From Heterocephalus glaber (Eukaryota; Chordata; Mammalia; Rodentia; Bathyergidae): a DNA stretch of 64,000 nt. Each line of letters starts with the position of its first letter. Position 1 is the first letter of the stretch. Shown one piece after another: positions 12,815-21,745 of this stretch. The stretch covers positions 1,902,703 through 1,966,702 of the forward strand of contig NW_004624848.1 in NCBI RefSeq assembly GCF_000247695.1. Direction: 5' to 3'. Both the position numbers and the translations under genes were made by a program. The notes beneath the pieces are model-generated. The model had not been told where the DNA came from. It made no database searches and worked only from the letters and a program-made list of their open reading frames with translations.

Positions 12815-13190
12815 AGATCCCCCAAATTTAAAGAACCAATTAAAAATGGGCATCTGAAATGAACAGACACTTCTCAGATAAAAGTACAAATGGCCAATAA
12901 ATACATGAAAATATGTTCAGCATCACTGGCCATTAGAGAAATTCAAATTAAAGTGACACTGAGATGGCATCTTGCTCCAGAAAGAATGGCTGCTATCAAG
13001 AAATCCACCAACAACAAATGCTGGCAGGGTTGTGGGGAGAAAGGAATCCTTCTCCATTGTTGGTGGGAGTGCAGACTGGTGCAACCACTGTGGAAATCAG
13101 CGTGGAGATTCCTCAAAGAACTAAAAATAGAGATTCCACTTTATTCAGCTATTTCCCTTGTAGGTATCTTCCAAACAGAGTTAAAGACAT
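12815..13190 (+). mobile_element. Old L1 segment in the opposite orientation
   Basis: Plus-strand L1 sequence from just downstream of ORF2: AAAAATGGGCATCTGAAATGAACAGACACTTCTC, ATGGCCAATAAATACATG, GCATCACTGGCCATTAGAGAAATTCAAATT, GAGATGGCATCTTGCTCCAG, TTGTTGGTGGGAGTGCAGACTGG. In element coordinates it lies immediately 5' of the segment at 12480-12806, but it is flipped. The short open frames 12890-13192 and 12964-13203 are not L1 proteins. Confidence 0.8.
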
Positions 13191-13234
13191 AATACTACAG
13201 TGATGTTTGTAGGTGGATGTTTGTATGCTGTAAC

Positions 13235-13530
13235 TTTGAAATTGTTTATTAATTCTCAGATTTTTTTGTGGAATCCTTATTAGTTTCTACATATAAAATT
13301 ATGTTGTCTGTGATCAGTAATTTCACTTCTTCATTTCAAATCTGGGCGCCTTTTTTTTTTTTCCTGACTAATTGCTCTGTGTAGGATTTCTAGTACAGAT
13401 TTTTAAGTTTTAAGGGTAGATAATATTGTTCTTTTGCTACAGAATGATTATTCTGTCCTCACCAGTTGGTAAGTGTGAGTGTAGAATTTCTTCTTGCTGT
13501 TATGGATTCACTGTCAATGGTTCATAATAA
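13235..13530 (-). mobile_element. Old L1 ORF2 reverse-transcriptase fragment
   Basis: Antisense of the L1 ORF2 segment around the polymerase domain: TTTTTTTGTGGAATCCTTATTAG, ATATAAAATTATGTTGTCTGTGATCAG, TTTCACTTCTTCATTTC, TGACTAATTGCTCTGTGTAGGATTTCTAGTAC follow the familiar antisense L1 wording in order. About 1 kb of element sequence is missing between this and the neighbouring segments. Confidence 0.6.
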
Positions 13531-14145
13531 CCTAACCTTGTTCTTTTGGTACAAATGTAATACAATTAATAATTTGTTGTTTGTATTTTACAGGTTACAG
13601 CTCCTTATAGAATTTCATTTTACTCAGTGACAGAACTTTTAAAAATAGAGGTCTTAATATTGTCTATATTTTCATAACTGTCTGAATATAATTGCCCTAA
13701 AACAATTAGTGGGGCTTATGTTCTCATAAGTACCCTAAACCATGTTGTAAAATATAAACATTATTTATCTTCTGTAAAAATAAAAATAAAAATATGAGAT
13801 TCCCTGCACTTCATCTCTGGGAATTCCTTATAAGAAGCTGCATTCTGTACAGATGTTTTAGTCATATTTCAGTGTATCATAGAAAGCCTGTTAGCCTGCC
13901 ACTGATCTCATGTTCAGTATACATTTGTCATCCAGATGTTAATGTTACCACAACTGTGGTGAATGGTAGAAGGACCATGCTGGAAGGTTCAGCAAAGAGA
14001 AACAGTTTTGTTACTGGAAAAAAATATCATTTTTTAACACTTCATCAGATCTGGCTCAACACACAGAGGATGACCTCCAGATCCAGATGCTCTTGTGTCT
14101 CTGTATGGAGTCATCACTTAGACCTGGGGAGGAGCAGGAAGCTCA
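13531..14145. other. Intergenic, nothing recognised
   Basis: Includes most of a 169-codon plus-strand open frame (13794-14303), which has no recognisable domain and runs into an ID-like SINE fragment. I regard it as chance. Confidence 0.45.
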
Positions 14146-14207
14146 TGGAGGAGCATGAGCCTAGCGTGTGCGAGTCCCTGGGCTCCATCCCCAGCACTGC
14201 AAAGCAG
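14146..14207 (+). repeat. ID-like SINE fragment
   Basis: GAGCATGAGCCTAGCGTGTG and GGGCTCCATCCCCAGCACTGCAAAG correspond to the 3' two-thirds of a tRNA-derived ID SINE (box B region GGTTCRATCCCCAGCAC). The 5' box A part is missing or decayed. Confidence 0.6.
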
Positions 14208-14460
14208 GTTTTAAGTGTTTATTTTTATATAACATTATACCAGCCAAATCAAATTATCCTCACTAAGTATATTTGCATGTTGCATGTGCAATCGCTTTTG
14301 TAGGGTTACTTTTGCTATTGATTAATAAATCAAAGAGATGATTAGAAAACTCTGGGTGATGAGTGCCAAGCTAATCACTAGGATTAAAATATGAATAAAT
14401 GTGACTGCAAAAATCTCATAACCAGGTCCATATTAATTTTGGAGTAAAATGCTATATAAG

Positions 14461-14479
14461 ACACACACACACACACACA
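14461..14479. repeat. (AC)n microsatellite
   Basis: Short pure AC run, about nine units. Confidence 0.9.
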
Positions 14480-15179
14480 AGTCTTCATTTTTTGTCACTT
14501 TGACTTCACGCATTGCCTTTCAGCTTTCTGAAAGGCTCCTTACCACCACTCATGATTACAACTAATCTAATGTACTTTCAACCTGCTTAGGTGAAACCTC
14601 CATTAGGCCAATTTTCTTCTCTTTCCCAAGCTCAGGATAGAAGGAAAAGACTCCCACTTACTTGTTAGGTTTCAGAGCACTACTCCATTATCTGTTCCTT
14701 TGGTGAAGGTTTGTTACATATCCTTGTGTCTCCAACCAAGCCTAAGCATAGATAACGTGGAAAGATGGTTCAGGCACCTCAATGAAACAGTAAATCCTAG
14801 GGAGTACAAAATTGAAAACACTTAGTTGTGCCACTTATGTATGTGTAGGGTGGCAGCAGTCAAGAAAGCTTCCTAGAAGTGATGATCTTTAAGCTAGATC
14901 TTTTTGAGGAGTGGGACGAAAAAATAAGGTATATCTCGGGAAAAGAACATTTTGATAAGTTATACAGACTAAATTAAAAAGTTTAGAAATATTTCTGCAT
15001 TTTTAATTGCTTTGTTCTTTTATTGTTACCTCTCTCTACAAAATACCTGTGTATTTTGTATGCACTTACTTACTGCATTTTCTAAATCCATTATGTACTT
15101 TAACTCAAAATGCTTTTGTTCTTTTCTTGCTTGCTCACTTTGTGTTTCACAGTGAAAGAAAACTTGTAATAAGTTTGAC

Positions 15180-15440
15180 AAAGTAATTTGCTGATGGTGG
15201 TTACAGAGGTAGGGATGAGTAGGGAGAGATTGAGCCGTGGGGAATGAGCTACAGTTAGGGAGGAAGTCTGGGTGTGCCACCATGGCTGAGGCTGACCGGA
15301 GGTGACTGCACACATTGTCCACGTCGAGAAGCTGGAAGAAAGGATGGTAAGCTTTCACCATGCAGAAATAATAAATGTCTGAGGAGCTAGGAAGATTTAC
15401 CCTAAATGATACAATATTTTAATACTGGATCATGTGATTA
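15180..15440 (+). mobile_element. Old L1 3' end
   Basis: GCTGATGGTGGTTACAGAGG, AGGGATGAGTAGGGAGAG, GGAAGAAAGGATGGTAAGCTTTCACCATGCAGAAATAATAAATGTCTGAGGAG and TGATACAATATTTTAATAC follow the standard 3' UTR wording of older mammalian L1 families in order. No coding sequence remains. The antisense open frame 15026-15361 is spurious. Confidence 0.65.
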
Positions 15441-15715
15441 ATACATTATCTCTGGCTCTATGACTACAAGAGATGGTCAAAGTGGTGGCCATCAGCTTCC
15501 AGATATTTATTAGTGAGGTGAACTGCTGGTTGGGTGACCTTGGTCAAAGTACCCATGTGTCCCATACGTTCTCCTGATTTAACACCTGCAGACTTTTATC
15601 TGGGGGACCCTAAAGAATGGCATATATCAAAGAAAATCCACTACACTGTCAGCTCTTAGAGTAGAAATTGAAAATGCATGAAGTTTAGAGGACATTTAGA
15701 GATGAACCATAAATA
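15440..15715 (+). mobile_element. Mariner/Tc1-like transposase remnant
   Basis: One frame reads RWVTLVKVPMCPIRSPDLTP followed by ADFYLG. This resembles the end of the catalytic core of mariner/Tc1-type transposases, usually RWIGRGGPIxWPxRSPDLTPxDFFLWG, where the D in the xDFF motif is the third catalytic acid. A decayed stretch follows (KEWHISKK, then a stop). Upstream there is a stop between the remnants, so the gene is dead. No terminal inverted repeats were seen. The insert abuts the old L1 3' end. Confidence 0.55.
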
Positions 15716-16070
15716 GAAATATAATATATATACTATATATATAATGTATACAAAAAAGAGCAAAATAGAAGAGAGACAAGTAAGAAGGAGAGGGAAGTTG
15801 AAATATTTCTCCAAATTACATATTCTATTGTTTTAATAATATTTCAATATATATGCTAATTTGTTTCATTTATACTAAAAGTTTATGTTAGTTCATTGAA
15901 AAAAGTTTGGTATGTTTCTTTTTTGTAAGAATCTTTTTGGTTTATGTCTCATACTGAGTAATTACTTTGAAGACAAAGCTCTACAGTGTAATAATTACTG
16001 TTATTCTCTTTTATTTGAAAATGTCTCTTTTCATGAAATGAAAAAAACCTAAAGTGAACAATGCAGAGAA
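15716..16070. other. AT-rich intergenic DNA
   Basis: Contains an AT-rich run of TATA-type units at 15721-15751 and no other recognisable feature. Confidence 0.45.
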
Positions 16071-16250
16071 ATGGATAGGATGCGCCTCATTTTCTGCCGC
16101 CTGGGGGCCCGGCAGTCCTTGGCTTCCAGGGTAAGAAGCTGAGCCCTGATACCGAGGAGGCAATGTTTCTGCAGATGCAATGAAGTCCAGCCTTGGCACA
16201 GGCCCTCGGAGGTGCCCAGCTCAGCCTTGACATCCACACCCTTGGCTTGG
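16071..16250. promoter_or_regulatory. Isolated GC-rich patch with CTCF-like site
   Basis: A 180-bp GC-rich patch stands out from the AT-rich surroundings. At 16095-16113 TGCCGCCTGGGGGCCCGGC fits the forward CTCF core (CCANNAGGGGGCRC type) well. A good splice-donor-like sequence, CAGGGTAAGAA, follows at 16127-16137, but I see no matching exon. No repeat family recognised. Confidence 0.35.
16095..16113 (+). promoter_or_regulatory. CTCF-like motif
   Basis: CCGCCTGGGGGCCC aligns to the forward CTCF core CCACCAGGGGGCGC with mismatches only at weaker positions. Orientation is plus, so it diverges from the site at 11981-12000. Confidence 0.4.
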
Positions 16251-16795
16251 TTTAGGTGTTTCTGGAAACTAAGCCTAAATCCATCACTGCTCCTGTCCTA
16301 GGAGTCTGTGAGTTACATAATACAGAAATCTTTATTCCACTCAAAATGCTTAGTCATTTCCAAATGAGAATAGGCCCAATGCACATGCTTTTAAAAATAG
16401 ACTTATTCCCTCTGAGCTAAAGACGGTGCTGTTAATATTTCTGCATGTTAGAGGTGTATGTTTTGCTTTTTTTAAGTGGATACAGGGATTGGATTTATTT
16501 GGGGACTAAATTTAACGTGTTTTAAATCATTACTAGGAAGTAATCCTCCCATCCTATTGATGATTTTAGTTTTTCTTCTCTGGAAAATTGTGTCCCTTAA
16601 TCTCCATGTAGCTTTTGCAGATGGACATACCTAGTACAGGGATAGCGTTGTGTCTGCTGGAGCTGCCTCTTTCCAAAGGCACATTAATTTCATACAGTTC
16701 ACATACTGAATTTGTTGTACGATTTTGGAAAAGATGGCCACGTTTGTGTTTGTGTGGGAAAGATGGCAGCTGGGGTTATCTTTGTCACCTGATGC

Positions 16796-16866
16796 AGAGT
16801 TTGCAAACAAATACAAAATTTTGCAAAACATTTCTGTTTGCAAACTAAATGCTTGCAAACAAAAAT
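16796..16866. repeat. Cluster of TTGCAAAC/TTGCAAAA motifs
   Basis: Within 70 bp, TTGCAAAC occurs three times and TTGCAAAA once; two are in the palindromic form GTTTGCAAAC. TGCAAAC and CAAACAAA resemble forkhead or POU-type recognition words. It may be an enhancer-like cluster or just simple-sequence decay. Confidence 0.4.
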
Positions 16867-17369
16867 ATTCATGAACCAAGGCCCCACTGTATTTCTTCTA
16901 ATTCCAAGCAGAATAATTAACGTCATGACTGGAACACTTCAAAGCAAGGTTCATTATGATGGTGATGCTTCATTGCAGAGATCACAGCTCTAGAAAATAA
17001 ACGTGCTGACAGTCACCGAGCAGATGACAGGGGGAGGGCAGCCTGTCTTCTCTTCTCTCCTTACACGTTCTTTGACATTGCCATCAATTCTTCTACCAGT
17101 GGAAGCTCTTCATTATGTACAAAAGGTGCTACAAAATAATAAAACTAATTCAAGCATGAGGACTCATTGGATAATACAGGTCTATGATCTATTCTTGGAG
17201 TACCAAAAAAGGCTTAGAGTTAAAAAATATAATAATGATCATAAGTAATACAAAAAATTCTTAATTTTATGGGAAGACTTTTATAATGATAATGGATCCC
17301 ATATGAAGTTTTTCAGTTAGTTTTGTGAAAAGTAAAATTATTTTCCACTGAGTAAGAAGGAATGGAATG

Positions 17370-17703
17370 GCACAGTGTCTCAATTTTTCTTATGCTGCTA
17401 TAAAAATAGCACAACAGAGATTTATTTCTCCTGCTTCTGTAAGATGCCCAGCATGGAGGTCCAGCTACTCTCCCAAGATGGCAGCTCATGCTGTGTCCTC
17501 AGGAAGGATGGATGTTGTGTCCCTGGCAGGAGGCAGAAGGGCAAGAGAGGCCTCCCCTCCACCTTGAGCACTTTCATAAAGTCTAAATCCTACTAAAGAC
17601 AGTGGTATCATGAATCCTCTCTTCATTCTCTTCCTCACCATGTGGGGGATTAAGTTTCAACATGAATTTTGGAAGGGACACTGTCTATCACACCATAGAA
17701 CAC
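17370..17703 (-). mobile_element. MaLR-type LTR, reverse orientation
   Basis: Plus-strand wording is that of a reversed MaLR (MLT1/MST-like) LTR: TTATGCTGCTATAAAAATAGC, CAGAGATTTATTTCTCCTGC, CCCAGCATGGAGGTCCAG, then TCTTCCTCACCATGTGGGGGATTAAGTTTCAACATGAATTTTGGAAGGGACAC near the LTR 5' end. The open frames 17367-17567 and 17375-17596 are internal to it and meaningless. Confidence 0.65.
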
Positions 17704-17766
17704 AGGGCAAGTGAAGAAATAACTGTCATCATGTCTCTGTCTTTAGGGTAAACAAGTAGCTTCGAC

Positions 17767-17822
17767 TACAAAAAGCTTACATGTGTGCTCACTTAGGCAG
17801 CACATATACAAAAAGCTTACAT
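17767..17822 (+). pseudogene. U6 snRNA 5'-fragment retro-insert with TSD
   Basis: GTGCTCACTTAGGCAGCACA plus TATAC at 17785-17809 matches the first 25 nt of U6 snRNA (5' stem-loop) at 23 of 25 positions. It is bracketed by two perfect 16-bp direct repeats, TACAAAAAGCTTACAT, at 17767-17782 and 17807-17822; the last bases of the U6 match overlap the second repeat. There is no poly(A) tail and no further U6 sequence. This is the layout of a 3'-truncated, tailless retropseudogene made by L1 machinery. Confidence 0.8.
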
Positions 17823-18367
17823 AGTAAAATTTGACATTTTCCACATTTTTTGTGTTTCATTTACATCACAGAAAATAATGAGAAGCAATTTGTCTCATAT
17901 AGTAGATCTGTGTCGGAAATAAAATGGTTTTATCTTGAAAGGAAATATTTTCTAAAAAATGAATACATGATTATGGAGACAGACACTAAAGTTAACGCAG
18001 TGAATGCGGTAAATAAAATGAAATATTATGAAGTATATTTCTCACCTTAGTGAAAGAGGAAAAAGAGATATATTGTGAATTATTCATCATAGGTTGAAAG
18101 TAATTATCTTACAACAGATGTCTTATAAATGTACTTTTAAATTTGTTTTAACTTCGTTTACAAATTAAACAAAGAAAACAGTAAAACTCTCCCACGAGGA
18201 TGAAACAGTGTGCTCTGCTAAGGAATTGCCTTTTCTTTTATTACATAAAACTGTAAGATACACTAATCTGTAGTGAATGGCCTGAGAGCGTGTAATAGAA
18301 GAACCAATCGGTCTTTACTTCTTTGAGCCCCTATTTCTGCAGAGCCATGTAGTAAGTCACCATGAAC

Positions 18368-18678
18368 AGATGGCCGGAGCAGCAGAAGTTTGTTGTCTGG
18401 AGTTCTGTAGGCTGGATGTCCAAGACCAGCATACCAGCAACACCATGCTGCCTCCCGGGCCCTGGGCTGCACCCTTCCTAGCTTCTGGCAGTAGAATGGA
18501 TTCCTGCCCTTCCTCGTTGTGTAGTGAAGCCACTCCGATGACTGTGTCTGCCACGGTCAGCACTGCCTGTCTTACTTTGTACCCTCTGCTCTACACGGTG
18601 CTTCTCTCTTCTTACAAGGATGCATTCGTATTGAATTGCCGGGACACTGTGAGGACACGTAGCGTGAGGGCCAGTGCC
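18368..18678 (-). mobile_element. MaLR/MLT1-type LTR, right part (reverse)
   Basis: CAGAAGTTTGTTGTCTGGAGTTCTGTAGGCTGGATGTCCAAGACCAG and CTAGCTTCTGGCAGTAGAATGG are reversed MLT1-like LTR phrases. The copy is interrupted by an ERVL-type LTR (18679-19158) and resumes at 19159. Open frames on both strands here are not genes. Confidence 0.65.
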
Positions 18679-19158
18679 GATTGTCACCTTGACTAGACTG
18701 AGGGATGGCTGGAAGTTGGTAACGCACACTTCTGTTTCCAGGGGGGCTGGCAGCGGGCTTGTGAGGTGGGTGGGCAAGTCCTGCCCTAGCTGTGAGGAGC
18801 CCTGTCCAGTAGCCTAAGGGTCCAGACCGGATGAGAAAGCCGAGGAAGAGGGAAGATCACATGCCCCTCCTTAAGCAGGTGCAGTTTTGCTGTTGCTACA
18901 CCCATGATACCCAGCTCCGGTTTCTTTAGCCCTTGGCTGCAGACTTTTCTCAGAGGCTCCAGAAGATTTGCAGCGCTCAGCTGCACACTGATGCTGCATC
19001 GCAGTCCCTCCTCCTCTTCCCCTGACGTCCCCTGACTGGACACAGCCAGTGTAGGAGACTTTAGTCTCGGGTTGCGTAAGACAATCTGACAAATTCCCTC
19101 GCATAATTACATGTGCATTCTATTGGTTCTGTTCTTCAAGAGAACCCTGAGTGACTTA
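18679..19158 (+). mobile_element. ERVL-type solo LTR nested in a MaLR LTR
   Basis: Starts at GATTGTCACCTTGACTAGACTGAGGGATGG (ERVL/MLT2-type 5' wording TGATAGTTAATT...TCAACTTGACTGG) and ends in CATTCTATTGGTTCTGTTCTTCAAGAGAACCCTGAGTGACTTA, closely matching the canonical end ATTGGTTCTGTTTCTCTGGAGAACCCTGACTAATA. No proviral interior. Same broad family as 2638, 27600, 45201 and 47083, but a different subgroup. Confidence 0.7.
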
Positions 19159-19272
19159 CCTTGTCTTCACTTGATAACATCCTGAGTTCCTATTTCCAAA
19201 GGAGATGACATTCACAGACACCAAGGGTAAAGAATTCAATGTATTTCTGGGGGCCAAATTCAATTCAAAGAG
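19159..19272 (-). mobile_element. MaLR/MLT1-type LTR, left part (reverse)
   Basis: CACTTGATAACATCCTGAGTTCCTATTTCCAAAGGAGATGACATTC and GGGGGCCAAATTCAATTC continue the reversed MLT1 wording that stops at about 18670. The order shows that the ERVL LTR inserted into an older MaLR LTR. Confidence 0.6.
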
Positions 19273-19639
19273 GCCGATATAGTATCACATTATCACTGTA
19301 CCAAATAGTTCTTGGCTTCCTACAATATTAGCGTATGAGAGCTTAAAGAAACCTTGGAAATATCCATCCAGAACTCCCTAATCCCCACCATTTGCAGATG
19401 GATAAGCTCTATGACAGCAAAGAGAACTGACAGTCCACTGTGGCGTGATGAATTTATGCCATTGAGACTCAATCTCATGTTTATATTTATTTGTTCAACT
19501 ATTTTTTCCTCAAAATACAGCTATTACAAAGTTATTACATCCAGTGGTTTAAAAAAAAAGTAAATGCATACTACTAACAACTTAGGGACCTTCCATGAAC
19601 AACAGTATGAGTGCATACTTGATTCGCTCAGTAGTTACA

Positions 19640-19805
19640 TGTGTTTTTCTCAATTCTAACAATAACCCGCTAAGATAGTTATTGCTGTCTTTTAAGGGAA
19701 AACAAAATTAATTCTCCAAATATTGAAGTGAATGCCTCACATTACACAGCCGGTAAATGATTAAATCAGGAGCATAAGCCCCATCTACCTGTTGCCAAAG
19801 CTCCA
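19640..19805 (+). repeat. MIR SINE
   Basis: Follows the MIR layout: TCAATTCTAACAATAACCCGCTAAGATAGTTATTGCTGTCTTTTAAGGG, then ATTACACAGCCGGTAAATGATTAAATCAGGAGCATAAGCCCCATCTACCTG, equivalent to MIR 'caacaaccctatgaggtaggtattattatccccatttta ... tcacacagctagtaagtggcagagctgggattc'. Ancient tRNA-derived SINE. Confidence 0.7.
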
Positions 19806-20127
19806 GTTATTTTCAGCACATCAGGAGCCCACTTAAGACTTTAAAAAAGCATTTGGAACACTTAACACCATAAGCGTTAATTATTGGGACAATAAATTTA
19901 TGTGGAAAATTTCTTTCCTCAGCCATGTTGCTGTTGGACACTAGGTAAATCTCATAAATATTCTTCAAGCAATTTCTCACCATGTCTACAAACTTAAGTA
20001 GATAAAACACAATTTCTGAGGTAATTTATTTGAATAGTACTAAAATATATATTTCATTTAGTATAATTCTCAATGATATTTCCTTATTCAGAAATTACAT
20101 TGTCTATTTATATTAAATAAAACTTTC

Positions 20128-20213
20128 TTCCCTTTCTTTCTTTCTTTCTTTCTTCTTTCTTTCTTTCTTTTTTTCTTCCTTCCTTCCTTCCTTTCTTCCT
20201 TCCTTTCTTCCTA
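20128..20213. repeat. (CTTT)n/(CCTT)n tetranucleotide tract
   Basis: Imperfect CTTT repeats passing into CCTT repeats, directly left of a reversed ID-like SINE. It may have grown from that SINE's tail (A-rich on the opposite strand). Confidence 0.9.
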
Positions 20214-20297
20214 GCTTTGGGTTGTGTTAGGACTGAAACTGGGCCTTCCGCATGCCAAGCAAACTCCCTTCCACTGAGATAAACCCTCTACCCCAGT
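20214..20297 (-). repeat. ID-like SINE, reverse orientation
   Basis: GGACTGAAACTGGGCCTTCCGCATGCCAAGCAAACTCCCTTCCACTGAGATAAACCCTCTACCCCAG is the reverse complement pattern of an ID SINE (box B GGTTCRAxCC, then CTAGCATGC, box A TAGCTCAGTGG). Diverged, so an older copy. Confidence 0.65.
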
Positions 20298-20827
20298 TAT
20301 TCTTTCTTTTAAATACCTTTCTGAAATTATATTAAAAATTGCCAATTACATACTACATTCTAGAATTTCTTTAAGGATTGTAGAAAATATCTATTCCCAT
20401 GTATATTCACAGACACACAAAGAAAAAAATAATGAAAGGAATTCCATAAGAGCCAAGCTAAGTTCTACTTATTGACTTTTTCTTGTTACTTTTATGAGGG
20501 TGACATTATCTACTTAGGAGCTTAACAAACATTTTATCTACTTCTCCAACTGAATAATTATCCTAAGTATAATTGGATAGGTAGCCACATGTAGAAAGCA
20601 TTATTTGATCCTCTGGTTGTTGTTTTTTTAATTGATCTACATTACTAGTTCATATGAGCAAAGTAACAATAATTTCTTCTTGAGTTATTAAACTCCAACT
20701 GTGATTTGACTTAAAAGTAGCTACTCAATAATTATTTGTTAAATGAATTACTAAGAAGCAGATACCCCTCAAAATGACAAACAGTGCACATTTAAAACAT
20801 GTTTTGTTTGGTTGCTGTTCTTTCCTT

Positions 20828-21150
20828 TCATTTGCTCCTGGCACTGTAGATTCAACAGTGACCAAGACAAGGAAGATCTTCAACTTCATGAAGTTGTATT
20901 TGGTGGGCAGTGGTGAGGCTTGAACCCATGGCCTGCACAGGGAGCTACATCCCCAGTGCTTTTTATTTTTTATTTTTCCTTTTGAGACAGAGTCTAAGTC
21001 ACAATTTGCCTAGGCTGGGCTACAATTTGCACTCATCTTGCCTCAGCCTACAGTGTGCCAGGGTTACCAGTGTAAGCCACATGCCCAATTAAAAAATTGC
21101 ATTTTACTGATAAGGTCAAGCAACTCAAATAGACAAACAAATGGCAAGAC
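20828..21150 (+). mobile_element. L2-like fragment split by a SINE (tentative)
   Basis: CTGGCACTGTAGATTCAACAGTGACCAAGACAAGGAAGATCTTCAACTTCATGAAG (20838-20893) has the wording of an L2-type 'ggcactgtggataca...gtgaacaagacagacaaggtcc...' segment. A fused SINE (20895-21085) sits immediately after it; the sequence after the SINE may be the continuation. Confidence 0.35.
20895..21085 (-). repeat. B1-ID fused dimeric SINE, reverse orientation
   Basis: On the plus strand a reversed ID half (GGTGAGGCTTGAACCCATGGCCTGCACAGGGAGCTACATCCCCAGTGC) runs through a T-rich linker into a reversed B1 half (TTTTGAGACAGAGTCTAAGTCACAATTTGCCTAGGCTGGGC, GCCTCAGCCTACAGTGTGCCAGGGTTACCAGTGTAAGCCAC). A B1 (7SL-derived) monomer joined to an ID (tRNA-derived) monomer is the B1-dID architecture described in squirrels, dormice and some other non-murid rodents. 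Confidence 0.7.
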
Positions 21151-21261
21151 AAATATACCCACCTCTAAACATAAAATACACTTATGTTTCATGTACTCCT
21201 ATACACATAGCCTGAGGCAATTTTATGTTGGATTTGAATGCCTCTGCCTTTTTTGTTGTTG

Positions 21262-21530
21262 TTAAATTCTTTTATTGGTACATTGTAGGTATACAACACA
21301 TTTACATTTCTCATTGGGAACTTGAACCTTTACATAATGCATCTTGGTTCTTATTTTTTCCCTATTCCTAGCCCTCCCTTCACCCCCTCCACCCTTCCTT
21401 ATTTACAAAGATTTTATTTCCATTTTTTCCTTTTCTCATCATTTTTCCTTTCCCTTCTTTCCTTTCCCCTGCCCCTCCCACTACCCCTACCCCTTTGGAC
21501 CTTTTCTTCCCATTTTGCATTATTGATTAT
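21262..21530 (-). mobile_element. L1 3' UTR/3' end, reverse (copy 1 of 2)
   Basis: TCTTTTATTGGTACATTGTAGGTATACAA, CTCATTGGGAACTTG, ATGCATCTTGGTTCTTATTTTTTCCC, then a C/T tract and CTTTGGACCTTTTCTTCCCATTTTG. It is the reverse complement of the L1 3' end at 34655-34925, base pattern by base pattern. The 153-codon open frame at 21322-21783 is only the pyrimidine tract. Confidence 0.75.
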
Positions 21531-21536
21531 TCATCC

Positions 21537-21745
21537 TAATCATTGGTACATTTTAGGTATACAATATAATGACATTCATCATTGGAAATTTGCACCTTTA
21601 CATAATCTCTCTTGGTTCTTATTTTTCACCCTTGCCCAGCCCTCCCTTCAACCTCTCCATCCCTCCCTATTTACAAAGATTTTGTTCCTATTTTTCCATT
21701 TTCTCATTAATCCCATTCCCTCTATCCCCTATCCTTCTAGCCTCT
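21537..21745 (-). mobile_element. L1 3' UTR/3' end, reverse (copy 2 of 2)
   Basis: Starts again with CATTGGTACATTTTAGGTATACAATATAATGACATTCATCATTGG and repeats the same order of motifs as the preceding copy, in the same orientation, with almost no spacer. Confidence 0.75.

Noticed and set aside
13794..14303. 169-codon plus-strand open frame
   Set aside because: No domain; runs through an ID-like SINE fragment.
17785..17809. A real U6 snRNA gene
   Set aside because: Only the first 25 nt are present, with no proximal sequence element or TATA box at the needed spacing; it is a truncated retro-insert.
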